A DNA stretch of 64,000 bases from Enoplolaimus lenunculus (GCA_030248215.1 JASANG010001486.1:62001-126000); one strand, 5' to 3'. Shown: positions 43,653 through 55,400, numbered from the stretch's first letter. The notes: generated by a model from the letters alone, not told the origin. Translations and numbers: made by a program.

Positions 43653-43909
43653 GGCGGATGTAAAGATCAGGCGCGGAACGTTTTTCTGTGGGACTGCAAT
43701 AGAGTATGCATAAGCTTTAGACTAAGTTTTTTGTTTGGCATAGGCTTAGGTTTAATAGGCTTAGGCTTGGGAATGCGCTCATTGTTACGTTTAGACTTAG
43801 GCTTAGGCTTCATATATACTCATTGTTACGCTTAGGCTTAGGCTTCGGCTTAGACTTACGCTTAGGAATATGCTTATAATACTGTTCTGCCCGTGTTCTT
43901 TACATTGGC
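43653..43909 (-). mobile_element. TTAGGC-core MITE, TIR-A copy, long core
   Basis: Ends GGCGGATGTAAAGATCAGG and CGTGTTCTTTACATTGGC. Three TTAGGC blocks are separated by CTCATTGTTACGC-type spacers. Flanks gatatttc and gatatatt agree at 7 of 8 bases. Confidence 0.87.
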
Positions 43910-44887
43910 GATATATTTGAACAATTCAAACGTTGTACGTAGGTGATACACATGCAACTAAATTCGAATACTGCTTTTGGTCTATCTGGTTTATTGGAAC
44001 AACAGCAATTTAAATCTATAAATTGTGGTACAATATTAACTGTTTAAGTTATTGCGAAAACTTGGCAAATATGAGTATTGAAAATAATTGCCAGATTTTC
44101 GCGTAAATTAGGTACAATCGTGAATTTTCTCATCTGTTTTATAATCCAAAAAAGTTAAAGCTAAATTTTAATTCAATTAAGATACTCGTTTATCGTCCAT
44201 GAACACTTTTCCGGCCGAATTTGTTCAATTCTTTTCTTTATGCGTCGTCCACAATTATTCGCGTACGCGTTGTGGAATTTTGCGTCGACCGTAGACGACT
44301 GCCATCTACTATACAACGGACGGCAGTTAGTTGTACTATATTTTTCAATTTTTGAAATTTTTAAAATTTCAATAGACGATTGCTATTTTTCGCCTACCTA
44401 CGGTCTACGACTGCTGAAAATTTGAAAAAGGGCAATCGTTTTTGATGGTACTAACAAAATGTGAGATATCGTCTGAAGCGTAGTTGTAAACTTATAGTAG
44501 CCGTCGACAGGTGCGCTAACTTAAGGTACTGCAGTTGTCGATGAGATTTTTAAACAAAACAGCTTATACGCTTGCCCTTGACAATTTATGCGAATACGGC
44601 AACCGTCTACGGCTTTTACGGTTTGCAAACTTGAAAATTTCTATTTTTAAAATGTCTCGTTTTTTGGCAGATCCAGAAAAAGGGGCCTGTGCAATTTCTG
44701 AAAAAGGGGGAATTGCACTAGAAAACACTGGCGAGCAAAGAGCGAGAAACTGAGTGCCGGCGAGCGAGTACAAACTTTGGTTGCCTAGACCAGTATGGCA
44801 GACGCTTTGTACGGATCCTCTATTGTTGTGTACTTTTTCTTTCTTTTATTTTCTTTTGCGCACTATCAAATCTGCCCATTTGCTTTT

Positions 44888-44980
44888 TTTAGGGCGTCCA
44901 GGTTTTTGGTGGGTATAGAGTGGGTATAGATTCAAGATTTACATTTTTTGCTAGGCTAAAGGCTTAAGCTTAGGAACACA
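44888..44980 (-). mobile_element. TIR-C remnant
   Basis: AGGGCGTCCAGGTTTTTGG, the repeated GTGGGTATAG and AGGCTTAAGCTTAGGAACAC are the left half of TIR-C. The right half is absent. Confidence 0.6.
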
Positions 44981-45025
44981 AATAGAGCACAGCACGTATT
45001 GGAAGAACATGGGGATGCAAATCCT

Positions 45026-45202
45026 GTCCAATGTACTTTTATAGGGGCGTGACAGCAATAAGCGTATTCCTAAGCCTAAACCTAAGCCTAAGCGTTGCAA
45101 AAATGTGTTGCTAAGCCTAAGTCCAAGCCTAGGGAAAAAATGTTATCCAGAATCTAAACCTATTCTTTAGAAACTTGGACGCCCCTAAAGTAACATTTGT
45201 CC
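45026..45202 (+). mobile_element. TTAGGC-core MITE, TIR-C copy
   Basis: Ends GTCCAATGTACTTTTATAGG and CCCCTAAAGTAACATTTGTC. The core has two CCTAAG arrays around a GCGTTGCAAAAATGTG spacer. It is nested in the Harbinger-like element. Confidence 0.82.
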
Positions 45203-45813
45203 CCATAAATTTTTTTACAACTGCAATGTCTACAAACTACGCTGGCTCTTTAAGGCCGACAATTGCTTTTTTATAAAAATATACCTCCGATATTTTGTAC
45301 GACATAGAAATTTCACCACGCCCGGCCCGTTTCATATTCGTGTTGCACGTTTAAAAATTTAAAATTTGAATCTAGAAAAGTTTGGTGCAACATAGCGTAG
45401 ACAGCTGCCGTATCAAAATTTTCGGGCTGTCGTCTACGCTGCTCAGTTTGAACATATAGCAACTGTAGTCGCGTTGTTCAAATTTTAGGGGCAGCCGTCT
45501 ACAGGTTTGAAACGAAAAATAGTAGCCGTCAACGATGGGCTATTTCTAACTTCAGTAGTTGTCAGCATTTACTATATAAAAGAAACCCATAGACAGTTGC
45601 TGTTTAAAAATTTAACCAAATTTTAAAAATGAAAAACTATTTTTGAAAAATTGAAAAGCATTGACGGTTGCTATAAAATTTTCGCAAAGGCAGCTGTTGT
45701 AGCTTTACTAATAACGAACCCGTTGAGGGCAGTCGTCTACAGTCGACGCAAAATTCCACAACGCGTACGCGAATAATTGTGGTCGACGCATTATTTTAAT
45801 AGGCAAAAATTTC

Positions 45814-46042
45814 GGCCGATGTATAGAACACGGCCTTTACAGTAGTATATGAGCAATAAGCATAGTCCTAAGGGTAAGCTTAAGCCTAAGCGTAAAAGTG
45901 AGTTTATATCTAAGCCTAAGCCTAAACGTACGAATGAACGTATACGTAAGAATAAGCCTCAGCAAAAAATTGATTAAAGCTTTAAGCCTGCTCTATTGCA
46001 GTCCCACAGAAAAACGTTTCGCCCCTAATCTTTAACATGGGC
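45814..46042 (+). mobile_element. TTAGGC-core MITE with B-like left and A-like right end
   Basis: Left GGCCGATGTATAGAACACGG, right CCTAATCTTTAACATGGGC. Flanks aaaatttc and taaatttc agree at 7 of 8 bases. Inserted 20 bp beyond the Harbinger-like element. Confidence 0.85.
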
Positions 46043-46146
46043 TAAATTTCAATATCAAACTGTTTGCGTTTAACGATCAGCGACGAAAATTAAGGGGTAC
46101 AGAAGAATATCCAGCAACAACAACCGGGGCCACATACGCTTGGCAC

Positions 46147-46325
46147 GGCCCATGTTACTTTAAGGGGCGTCCAGGTTTCTGGTGGGTCTATATAAGAGTA
46201 AGGTTACATTCTAATTACATTCTTTTACTTAGGCTTAGGCTTAGGACCGCATTTTTGCAACGCTTAGGCTTTATACTTAGGAATACGCTTAATGTACTGT
46301 TACGCCCCTTAAAGTAACATTGGCT
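46147..46325 (-). mobile_element. TTAGGC-core MITE, TIR-C copy with perfect TSD
   Basis: Ends GGCCCATGTTACTTTAAGG and CCTTAAAGTAACATTGGCT. The 8-bp duplication cttggcac is perfect (46139-46146, 46326-46333). This is a good type copy for TIR-C. Confidence 0.92.
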
Positions 46326-46333
46326 CTTGGCAC

Positions 46334-47510
46334 GATATATAATGGCGTGAAGAAATCACGCGAGCGAAGCGAGTCAGAAGCCAAATGCAATTTTAATTAA
46401 ATGTGTAAGTTAGAGACCTTCATAAAACTTCCCATGCCATGTAACATGCCAAATTTTTCAACGCTAAAACAGACGAGCCGACCCCGTGCTGTAACCCAGC
46501 TGGTCCTCACATGCGGAAGTGTGCATTTTTAACTCAATAGACGTCGGTCATGGTTTGAGTTGATTTTGTACTGTGCATACGTGTAAAATTAAAGTTGAAT
46601 ACTGTTCATTGTAAATATATTTCGTAAAAACTATTTGAACAGCTTGTTTTGGTAAGTTTATAAATATCAGTTCAATGTTGCGCACTAAAGTTTGGACACA
46701 ATGCCCGCATATCGTGTCGTATGCTTTAATTTAAATAAATAACAAATAAAACTTAAAATAAGTCCAATAGGCTACCATATATTATATGGACAATGTAAAG
46801 AACAGGGGCGGAACAGTATTATAAGCATACAGTAAACATTGATCTTTTTCCGTAAACCAAACCTTGTTGTCGGTAAATTCTGTCGCTGCTGTATAAATTG
46901 TTGCCAAGCCAAGCTGCTAGCTAAGTAAATCGCGCGCAGAACGAGCTAACGGTATTTTGTCATAAATTTATTTATTGAGATTTGACCCCCGGGCCAAAAT
47001 GCCGAAGAAAAAGTTCAATTTCGGTTGACATGTTTGGTTCTCGTTTTTTCATGATGGCAAGCATCAAAGGTGTTGGTCCATTTCCATTATTGTTACAGCC
47101 AGTTTACAGATTATAATCGTATACCCACACACTGTAGGTTGGTCTTACGTTACCGATGCCTCTGCTCAAAGCAGCACTTGGCGTGCCAAACGTATCCTGC
47201 AGCCCTGTCTAACAAAACTGGTTCATTCGCTTTCTTTTTAGTATTCAAAAAATTTTCCAGTTTCAAAGCAAAACGACTTCCAGGTACACGTATGTGCTTT
47301 TAACCTAAAGTTCACAGCGACCCGGTACAAAGCACAACTTTACTGATTCCACAGAATAGTAAAGTGTATATAAGGACGCCTCCGGTTTTGGAAAGTTCTG
47401 AACACATCTGTCTGCTCACGGGCGTCCGCAGAAAATTATATTTGGGGGGCACTGAATAGTTTTGAGGGCGGCCCCTACAATTGCAATTCAACATTGTTTG
47501 CTTTAAGACC
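46334..47510. other. Intergenic with several remnants
   Basis: A family N remnant is at 46352-46420. A fragment of the piggyBac-like MITE (TTTTGTACTGTGCATACGTG) lies near 46563. A lone TIR-A left end (GACAATGTAAAGAACAGGGG) is at 46790-46830. No gene is recognised. Confidence 0.4.
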
Positions 47511-47524
47511 GAGTTTATTTGGGA

Positions 47525-47848
47525 AGTACCAGCAGAGTTTGGGGAGGGAAGGCACACGGCCCACAATGCTCCCCTCGTGAGGACGCCCTTGATCTTTCGA
47601 CGATTCATTTCGTCTATGGACGTACCCGCCCTCGGGAGAGACTAACCGTCGCCTTTAGACATAATTTTTGACCAACTGTGCAGGTTCGCAGCCGAGTTTG
47701 GGGAGGGAAGGCACGGCCTTCCAAATGCTGCTGGTCGTGGGAACGCATTTGATCTTTCGACGATTCAGGTTGTCTGGACGTACCCGCTCTCGGGAGACTA
47801 AAGTTTCGCCTTTAGACAAAATTGCTAAACAACTCTGCCAGTTCGGAA
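47525..47848. repeat. Tandem duplication, about 163 bp
   Basis: GAGTTTGGGGAGGGAAGGCAC occurs near 47533 and 47694 and the following 120 bp match, including ATCTTTCGACGATTCA and GGACGTACCCGC. It is richer in GC than its surroundings. Frames on the minus strand span it but show no known domain. Confidence 0.75.
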
Positions 47849-48155
47849 GCAAACTGGTAAATAACGTTCGTTAATAGCGTATTGGTGTGCCGTCGGGCTT
47901 CGGTCCAGATACTTAATTTACCATAACCAACTTAAACGCCGATACGAGCCCGTGTTAAAAACCGGCGGTAATATAACGAACGGATGTGTGGTGTGACAGC
48001 AGTCCGGCTGAGGGCGGCATGGCATCCACGAACAACATTTGAACAGTGCATGTGAATATTTGGCAAAAATGGTTTCAATCAATAATTTATATTTCTGTCA
48101 TGTGACAACGCGTCATTCACTCATAAGCAATGACGTCATAATGACAATTTAATCA

Positions 48156-48303
48156 GGCCCGCAGCCAGTTCACCTTGCTAGGGTTGTCTAAAAGTTTTTG
48201 CAGAAGGGGCAATCAGGGGTTTCCAATGAGTTACAAGCAAAGTTGAAGATTTTCTAGAGGGAGTCAAAATTGTTCCAGGGGTGCTGAGCTTGACTACGGG
48301 TCC
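48156..48303. mobile_element. Family E element
   Basis: GGCCCGCAGCCAGTTCACC at the left, GAGCTTGACTACGGGTCC at the right. The body has CAATGAGTTACAAGCAAAG and GATTTTCTAGAGGG. Confidence 0.75.
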
Positions 48304-48852
48304 GAGTTTAATTTTCAAAACATAACGGGACAACGTTTTCTATCTTTTTATATTTCAAAACTGTAAAAAAAGTGACACAGACATATGCTGTCTTTATCAA
48401 TTTCAGGTTACAAAAACTCCCTCATCAGTGGTGCCGCAAGCAGGGGTCGCAGTATTAAGACCCCCCCGTTTTTTAAGTCAGGAAATGTTGCACAGAATTG
48501 TAAACCAGAAAAATTGTAAGATGCTTGCACAAGGGACTTGCGTACCTTATAAATATCAAATTTGCATCCGACTTCTGTCTCGATTCGCTCCAAAGAATAC
48601 ATTGCACCCTTTCGTACGTGCCCCCATGTTTTCCACATCAACTGCTGATCCCTGTCTAAGCGTATATATCTATCACTACGAAATCCTATCAGCGGTTGTG
48701 TCCGAAGATCCAAAGCCGCTATAATCTTTAGCTTAAACTTCAATCTACGCCTATGCTTAAAAGCCTCATCTAATTTTATAAAATTCGATCAGGTAAAGCT
48801 GTATTTGGGCCATTCCTTGGTATTAATATGTATAGCATCGATTGCTATATTG
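48304..48852. other. Intergenic, no gene recognised
   Basis: Overlapping frames of about 100 codons exist on both strands (48408-48743) without a recognisable domain. Confidence 0.3.
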
Positions 48853-48856
48853 TAAG

Positions 48857-49087
48857 GTTCATGTTACTTTGATGGGCGTCCAGGTTTCTGGTGGGTCTAT
48901 AAAAGAGTAAGCTAAGATTCTAGATTTTATTGGCTTAGGCTTAGGTTTAGGCTTAGGCTTAGGAACCCATTTTGCAACACTTACACTTAGGCTTAGGCTT
49001 AGGAACACATTTTGCAATGCTTACGCTTAGGCTTAGGCGTAGGAATACACTTAATCTACTGTTACGCTCGTTAAAGTAACATTGGCC
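48857..49087 (-). mobile_element. TTAGGC-core MITE, TIR-C copy, three arrays
   Basis: Left GGTTCATGTTACTTTGATGG, right CGTTAAAGTAACATTGGCC. Three TTAGGC blocks are divided by two CACATTTTGCAA(C/T)GCTTA spacers, one more than usual. No clear target duplication. Confidence 0.85.
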
Positions 49088-49308
49088 TTGCTTACAAATC
49101 ATCTGCTGTTGGAAGTTTCTTTGTTTTGCACCACAAAAGCAATTTTGTCTTTGAAATGCGTTAATTTTAAGCTTAAACATAGCGCAACCCCTACAATTGT
49201 ACCGCATGCATGGACAACTTTTCGAAGTTGTCCCACTGTGTACAACAAAATTTGAATTTCAACCTTTAAGTTATTTTTTAAAAATGTATTAAGGATACAA
49301 GAAATCCC

Positions 49309-49480
49309 CAAATGGCGAATCCATGAGGGAGGGGCACCCCGGCCATGCCCCCCAACAGCATCTCGACAAAAAGTATATAGCAATTTTACGGCAACAGTTC
49401 GTGGTTTGTGTGTGGGTCAAAAATAACTTTATTACCTGTGAAATTTTGTCCCCCATTTTGAGATCCTGGATCCGCCACTG
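49309..49480. mobile_element. hAT-like MITE, family F
   Basis: Ends CAAATGGCGAATCC and GGATCCGCCACTG; body nearly the same as the copy at 25877 (GTTCGTGGTTTGTGTGTGGG). Confidence 0.82.
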
Positions 49481-49895
49481 AATCCGCCCCATGTGCCGGT
49501 CTTTGATACTGAATACGACTCTAAATTTAAACCTACACTTGAAATTTAAAGCCGAAAATTTATAGGCAAAGGTCAATTGTTTCATTCGCAGCCTGTTCGC
49601 TAATTTAGTATAGGTAAGGCCTAAAATTGATATAATGCAATTCGGGTTCGGCTTAAATATGGGTCTTAAAGTATACGTAGAGTTGCAGTTATTGCAAAAC
49701 AATCTGCAATTTTGATGCGATTCTGCGATTACAACTTTATATTATAATGAGTGCATCACAACACTGGTGTAGAAGATAAAAAATTTTATGAATGAATAAA
49801 CGATACCACCTACAACGATACGTAAAAATGTTTATCAATGAGTTTTCTCAGTGATTCATTATTTTTCGAGCTATACATACACACATATATTGATA
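49481..49895. other. AT-rich intergenic, no gene recognised
   Basis: GTTTATCAATGAGTT near 49830 recurs near 50473 in similar context, a small dispersed repeat. Confidence 0.3.
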
Positions 49896-49899
49896 TAGC

Positions 49900-50184
49900 C
49901 AATGGGAGTCAGGGGGCGCTCAGCCCCCCTGAAATTTTTTTGAACCGTCTAGAAAATTTTTAGCCTTACTTGTAAGTCATCAAAAACCCTTGTCTGTCCC
50001 GTAGCCAGCTCACCATACTAGGGGGGCTAAAAATTTTGTAACAGGGGCATTCAAGGGTTTTTCGTGACTTGCAAGCAAGGTTGAAAATTTTCTAAGGGGG
50101 GCCAAGATTTTTCCAGAGGGCCGAACCCCCCCTGGCTGCGGGAAATTTTTTAGCCCTGCCTAGCAAGGTGAGCTGGCTACGGGC
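49900..50184. mobile_element. Two family E elements in inverted arrangement
   Basis: A half copy (GGGAGTCAGGGGGCGCTC to AACCCTTGTCTG) runs into a full copy with ends CCCGTAGCCAGCTCACC and GGTGAGCTGGCTACGGGC. The central GCTGCGGGAAATTTTTTAGC suggests a third partial end. Confidence 0.7.
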
Positions 50185-50381
50185 GTCAAATGGTCAAAGA
50201 TGGTTTCGACAAACGTCGTTGTCTGATAGATATGAACCCGAATTTGGGGCAGCTTGCCCTGTCCCCTGTGTCGCTAACTCGCTACGCCTCGGTATGCAAC
50301 GCAACCATTTACGGGAGAACTCTGGGATTATTGGATCTCCTGTAAACCGACGGCAGACCTCTGGTTGTATATATAATTATC

Positions 50382-50460
50382 AGGGTGCGACCGGATATCC
50401 GGTTCCATCAAAAACTCGACATCCGGCTCCGGTATTTTATCCTACTGGTTCTTTTTTAAA
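50382..50460. mobile_element. hAT-like family M, left end only
   Basis: CAGGGTGCGACCGGATATCC followed by CCGGTTCC and CCGGCTCCGG words. No matching right end is found nearby. Confidence 0.5.
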
Positions 50461-51333
50461 CGATACACAAATATTTATCAATGAGTTCGCTCATTTATGG
50501 GTAAAATATTGAGTTGTTCGGCATCATATTATAATGACTCACACCTTTTGCCTCTTACATCAACTGCTTAAAGTTACCATTCACAGAGGCGCTTTAAACC
50601 CGTTTGGGGGTGACTGTTTCGGACCGAAATTTTTTAAAACGGGACGCTCTTTCTAGTATTAATGTAACCGTTCTTTGGTTTAGAATATGACGCGTTGGTT
50701 GATAATTGAAAATAGATTTTTTTGTCTAAATTCGTCATTGCAGGCTCTTGGGAACCTTTTAGTCAAGAGTGTATTTTATGCGTGTAGAGTATGACATTTG
50801 GCCAGAAATCACATGTTCGAGCGATGTAGTACCATGTGGACCATATTTTATGTTAACCCCCCACCCTGATTGCGAATAGGGTGTCGCCTACACTCAGATA
50901 AGCCTATTCCGATCACAGCGATGTTTGAATCATTTGGTTAGAAGGAATTAAGCCTAAGCTTAAGAGTAAGCGTGGGAGGCGTTTACTATCACAACTCAGT
51001 TATATGAGCTTGACGGCCGAACCCAGTTAAGTATCACGTCTTCTGGAGATTTTGTACTGCACGTACGTGTTTTGACTGCAAAACGCTTTGAATTGTGCGT
51101 TGTTTGCACGTACACAGTTTGCAATTAGCAGCTTATAGTACCTATACGAAATACTAGAAACGGTCACCGGATTTAATTTGTTACTTTGCCAATTAATTAC
51201 TATCGGTATCACAACAATTCGTCGGCCGACAACTTGTAATCCGAAATTTTATCGACTCAACAATAGTTCGTTGCCCAATATTATGCTTAGGCTAAAGGCT
51301 TAGGCTTAGGACTACGCTTAATTAAAGATTATG
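50461..51333. other. Intergenic with a piggyBac-like MITE remnant
   Basis: About 50968-51080 matches the middle of the TTAA-flanked elements (GGAGGCGTTTACTATCAC, TATCACGTCTTCTGGAGA). TTAGGC stubs lie at 51281-51333. No gene is seen. Confidence 0.4.
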
Positions 51334-51341
51334 CTTAGATT

Positions 51342-51501
51342 GGCCATGTGTAGAACAGGGCCGGAACAGTAGTATAAGCATATTCCTAAGTCTAAGCCTA
51401 AACCTAAGCCTAAACCTAAGCAAAAAAATTAGTCTAAAGCTTAAACTGACTCTATTATAGCCCCTTCGGAAAACGATCCGGCCCTGTTCTATACATGGGC
51501 C
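51342..51501 (+). mobile_element. TTAGGC-core MITE, TIR-B copy with perfect TSD
   Basis: Ends GGCCATGTGTAGAACAGGG and CCTGTTCTATACATGGGCC. The 8-bp duplication cttagatt is perfect (51334-51341, 51502-51509). This is a good type copy for TIR-B. It may have landed in older TTAGGC debris. Confidence 0.93.
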
Positions 51502-51509
51502 CTTAGATT

Positions 51510-51833
51510 TATTCATAGGTTTCGGGACACTGTTGGGCGACAAGTTGTCTGCCGACGAATTGTCGTAGATTCATTACGACCACATTGGATATGAAACAAA
51601 AAATTGTAACAGAAATACAGATGTGGAAATGAAGATTAAGACAATTATTGCTTTAGGTTAAAACCAGTGTGAACCCGTAACGCCTAAACGCGTGTTTCAA
51701 TTTAGGCTTAATTTTTACAACTGGAGCCCAGGCCAAACTTTGATCCATTTGCAACAGCTTTTCTAAAGCTTGACGCATCTCTCGTCCGTGTCGTTTTCGG
51801 CGCTAATTAAAACCTCAAATTTTACCATTGTTT
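51510..51833. other. Intergenic, no gene recognised
   Basis: Nothing recognised. Confidence 0.3.
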
Positions 51834-52040
51834 GACCCATATAAAGATCAGGAGCGGAACGTTTTTCTGTGGGACTGCAATAGAGTAAGCTTAAGCTTTA
51901 GACTGATTTTTTGCTTGGTTTAGGCTTAGGCTTAGGCTTAGGCTTAGGAATATACTCGTTCGTATGCTTAGGCTTAAGCTTAGGCTTAGACTTAGGAATA
52001 TGCTTATAACACTGTTCCACCCGTGTTCTTGACATTGGCT
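51834..52040 (-). mobile_element. TTAGGC-core MITE, TIR-A copy
   Basis: Left GACCCATATAAAGATCAGG, right CGTGTTCTTGACATTGGC. Two TTAGGC blocks flank CTCGTTCGTATGC. No clear target duplication. Confidence 0.87.
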
Positions 52041-52901
52041 TTAGGAATATTTTGTGAATTTTCATGGGAAATATTTGGTGATTGCTCAAAAAGTACGCTT
52101 ATATACATCCTTGATACGTATAGGAAAAACATCTGGCTTGTCAACAAATTAGCCAAACCCTTGTCGGATATGTATAGTTTTTAAAAAATGTGACAAAATA
52201 TTATAATCAAAAAAATATAGCGTTCACAGCCTACGCTTTTCATTTCAAAGCTGTTAATTTTTATCATTGCCGAGTTTGCGGTGCAAAACCCACTTAATCT
52301 TTTTGCGTAATTTTTTTGCAATAACTTTTTAAATGAATTATTAGTGTTAAAACAGGCTATTTTTGCAGCAAGCTTAAATGTTAAAATTCACGAGGCGTAG
52401 CTAACGTTTTGGAACAAGGGTTACATAGCTATTCGATAGAGGAACCAGGGGAAAAAGTTCCTAAGACCCTGTGGGCAAAAAATACCGAAATACCTGAGGG
52501 TATGCTTCGTTAACCCCGTCTATTGGGTACGCCCTTCATTCCAGTTGGAGGGGTGTGTTCAGGTAGCGAAAACAACGCAACAGGTTTGTCTGTTGTGTAC
52601 TGTTTAAGTTACGGATTTGGCAAAGTTTACTATTGCGTGGGTACTGTTTGGCGTTTAATATCATCCGGTTGTAAAATTTAGTTCCCAAAAACGCTAGCAA
52701 ACCATGCTAAATTAGCATATAAATACGGCGTATTTGTGGTATTTTTGGTTGAGTTTGGCTCGGATTTTGTATAATTTTAATTAGTAATTTTCAATTAATG
52801 TGTTAGCTAATAACTGTTATACAAACCAATGACAGATATGCTTGATTATTAGTCGTTTGGAGCTATATTTCAATCCATGTATGCTTTAAGTTCTGTATAT
52901 C
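52041..52901. other. AT-rich intergenic, no gene recognised
   Basis: Nothing recognised. Confidence 0.3.
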
Positions 52902-52909
52902 AGATTTTG

Positions 52910-53101
52910 GGCCCATGATACATTTAGGGCCTTCCTGGTTTCTATGGAGGGTCTGTAAAAAAGTAGGCTTAGATTCTAGACTGCATTTTTTCCCTTGAAT
53001 TAGGCTTAGGCTTAGGAATACGTTTTTGCAACGCTTAGGCTTAGGCTTGCGCTTAGGAATACGCTTAATGTACAGTTACGGCCCTAAAAGTAACATTTCC
53101 C
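52910..53101 (-). mobile_element. TTAGGC-core MITE, TIR-C copy with perfect TSD
   Basis: Left GGGCCCATGATACATTTAGG, right CCTAAAAGTAACATTTCC. The 8-bp duplication agattttg is perfect (52902-52909, 53102-53109). Confidence 0.9.
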
Positions 53102-53109
53102 AGATTTTG

Positions 53110-53214
53110 TATCCTAAAAATGGGTCGCGGGTAGATATTTTTTGCGCGGGTATACCCGCGGGTAAAAAAATGTTTATTTGTGTGGGCACAGCGCGGGTCG
53201 GGTAAAAAATCCTT
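53110..53214. repeat. GCGGGTA-rich repeat
   Basis: Words GTCGCGGGTAGA, GCGCGGGTATACCCGCGGGT and GCGCGGGTCGGGTAAA recur around a palindromic centre. Its nature is unknown. Confidence 0.5.
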
Positions 53215-53493
53215 AAGCCCTATTCACACGTGCAAGTTTCTGCTGCGAGAACTTGTAGCTGCAACTTGCACTTGCAAGCTGTGTCCGAAATATCCGTTCA
53301 AAAAAACTTGCAACTACAAGTAATTCATTAAAAGTCAAAGCTGGCAATTTACTTCACATGTATGAATAACCATGCAAGTTCAATGAATTTATTGCATCCG
53401 CTTTCTCATTGGCTGATGAAAAAATCTAAGTTCTGCGTGGAATTCGTAGCTGCAAGTTCTCGCAGCAAAAACTTGTACGTGTGAATAGGGCTT
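53215..53493. mobile_element. Family L foldback element, best copy
   Basis: Left AGCCCTATTCACACGTGC and right ACGTGTGAATAGGGCTT are perfect inverses. Next to them lie TGCTGCGAGAACTTGTAGC and its inverse. The central GCATGCAAGT-like words are also symmetric. Confidence 0.85.
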
Positions 53494-53850
53494 TGCCTAC
53501 TTCCCACTCTGGTATCCTCAGCTTCTTGTAGCATTTAGTAAAATTGAGTTGCTAACGTTGGTGCTTATTTTGTTTCTACCTGGATTAATATTTTACCAAA
53601 ACACTTGTATTTTTGTACTTATAATTCGATATGACTTGACGAGATGCGCGTCCAATCAATGTCGTAGCCAGGATAAAGGCTGCGTTTACCGCTAAAACAC
53701 CATTTGAGATTTTTGTAACAAGGTTTTAAAGGTACTTTTTCAGTTTCTACCACAAATTTACCCGCTGTTCGAAAATTCCACAGAATTGAACGCATGCCTT
53801 TTCATAATCCTAGCTACGTGCTACTTAAATCAAGAGTCGATATTGACTCT
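53494..53850. other. Intergenic, no gene recognised
   Basis: Nothing recognised. Confidence 0.3.
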
Positions 53851-53853
53851 TTA

Positions 53854-54127
53854 CAAGAGTGTGCAACTGGGTTTGGGTACATTCTGTATAGAAAAGAATG
53901 CACCTGTAACGCGTTGCGTTTTAGGCCATCCCGCCTTTATTTAGAGGGAGGTACAACCGGCGCTATGGTACTTTAAGTACGCGGCGTCAAACATGCTTCC
54001 ATCATAGCTTAATTTAGAGGCATTCATATGATAGCGACCCTCCCTCTAAACAAGGGGGGTCGGCCAAAAATGTAACGCCCGGTGGTACATTTTGTACCAC
54101 ACAAATTTCGGTTGTTGCACACTCTTG
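53854..54127. mobile_element. Family O element with short TIRs
   Basis: CAAGAGTGTGCAAC at the left is exactly inverted as GTTGCACACTCTTG at the right. An inner GGTGGTACATTTTGTACCAC palindrome lies near the right end. No target duplication is identified. The left-end word also occurs at 7942. Confidence 0.6.
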
Positions 54128-54282
54128 TTGGAGTGATCATCCACTCGTGGTTGAATTTATCAAAATAAAAGTAAAACTTATCTTAAGTACACTGAGTTTG
54201 TACTGAGGGCAATTTGGAAACGTTTCAGCGTTGCCAGCGATTTTAACTGTAGACAGTAGCCTAACGTTTTGTAGTTTACCAA

Positions 54283-54362
54283 GTATATATAGAGGTATAC
54301 ATATATAATATATAATATATTTATATATACATATATATAATATATTATATATGTATATATCA
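54283..54362. repeat. TA-rich palindromic microsatellite
   Basis: Mostly TATA and ATATAC words, able to form a cruciform. Confidence 0.85.
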
Positions 54363-54365
54363 AAT

Positions 54366-54950
54366 TTTAGCCAAGAATGTATGATATTACACCGGAAGGG
54401 TATAAAAGTAAAATTAAAAACTATTTGGTCAGCTTGCAGCTGGCTACGGTGAGTCAACACAAATTCGGCCAGGCAGATTTATCGTGACTCATTGTATAAA
54501 ACCTGTAAAAGCCAGTATATACTTTCAAAATTTGGAAATTCAAATCGCGTTGCGTTTGTTTCACAAAATGACAGTTTTGTGAGTTAAGTTTGAATTTGTG
54601 TATTTCATTTCCGCAATTTTTGAAAATATGTCGATATATCATAGCGTGCGGTTTTATTTGACAACTATTTTTTTCTAAATACCTAAACATAGTTCAGATC
54701 CGGCTGGCACGGCAGTCTTTGCTGACTGCCGTTTCCGGTATCATTCACATGCGGGTTGCATCTTGCGTCCTAGTGAAGGCTTCATTATGGGTCGTATAAA
54801 TGCACTTGCTTGTAATTAATTTCAGATTAACAACACAAGGATGAGCAAAAATTTAGGCTTAAGCTTAGACAAAGGTAAGCCTTGTTCTAGACCTAAAACG
54901 CAAATGTAGGAAAAGTGTGGCAAGGAAGATCCTACGATTCTAAACCAGTA
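54366..54950. other. Intergenic, no gene recognised
   Basis: Family M-like debris (TGCCGTTTCCGGTATC, then GCGGGTTGCATC) lies at about 54705-54765. Confidence 0.35.
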
Positions 54951-54952
54951 AG

Positions 54953-55395
54953 TACTGTAGTGACCCAAATAAGGGGGGTAATAAGAGGGGTCTCCATTTT
55001 GAGTCCCAATCAATAGGAGTCCGTATCCCTAATAAGAGTCCGTAAGCGGATAGAGTCCCTAAACCCAAATTAGAATCCATAAATGTCAATTAGCCCTAAT
55101 TGTAGCGCATAAATGACTCCAGGACCAAATAAAGTTGACTTCGAAACTATAAAGTGTACTAAGTTTTGAAAGTACATTCCTAAGTATAACCTTGCATTAT
55201 CGCTCAAGCTATTGACACAAGACAAATAAACGTTGAATTCAACGGATAGTTACAATACCGGATAAATCACAGTAACGAAGGGCGGCGGAGGTCAGGTTAA
55301 AAATAAATAACAGTCTGTAACCCAATAACAGTGGAGTACCCTCTGGAGAGGCCAAATAAATATCAGTCCCCCCTCTTATTCGGGTCCCTACAGTA
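54953..55395. mobile_element. Family D element, copy 3
   Basis: Left TACTGTAGTGACCCAAATAA, right TTATTCGGGTCCCTACAGTA. The right half matches the copy at 18694 for about 250 bp; the left arm is shorter. It is a TIR-C neighbour: the next element starts 6 bp beyond. Confidence 0.78.
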
Positions 55396-55400
55396 CAGTC

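Larger units (their letters stand above)
44241..45790. mobile_element. Long Harbinger-like non-autonomous element
   Basis: Terminal inverted repeats of about 60 bp (TGCGTCGTCCACAATTATT start) end both sides, flanked by TTA duplications (44238-44240, 45791-45793). Inside, GCAGTCGTCTAC-like words recur in inverted orientation on the two arms (for example 44292, 44505, 45425, 45500, 45730). No transposase frame is seen. A TIR-C remnant and a complete TIR-C-type copy lie inside it, so it is older than they are. Confidence 0.78.

Noticed and set aside
48408-48743. 111-codon minus frame as a gene
   Set aside because: An equally long frame overlaps it on the other strand and neither shows a known domain.
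587-52089. Open frames rich in LSLSLS, GLGLGL, RLRLRL or PKPKPK
   Set aside because: They are translations of the CCTAAG/TTAGGC arrays inside the small elements and coincide with their cores.
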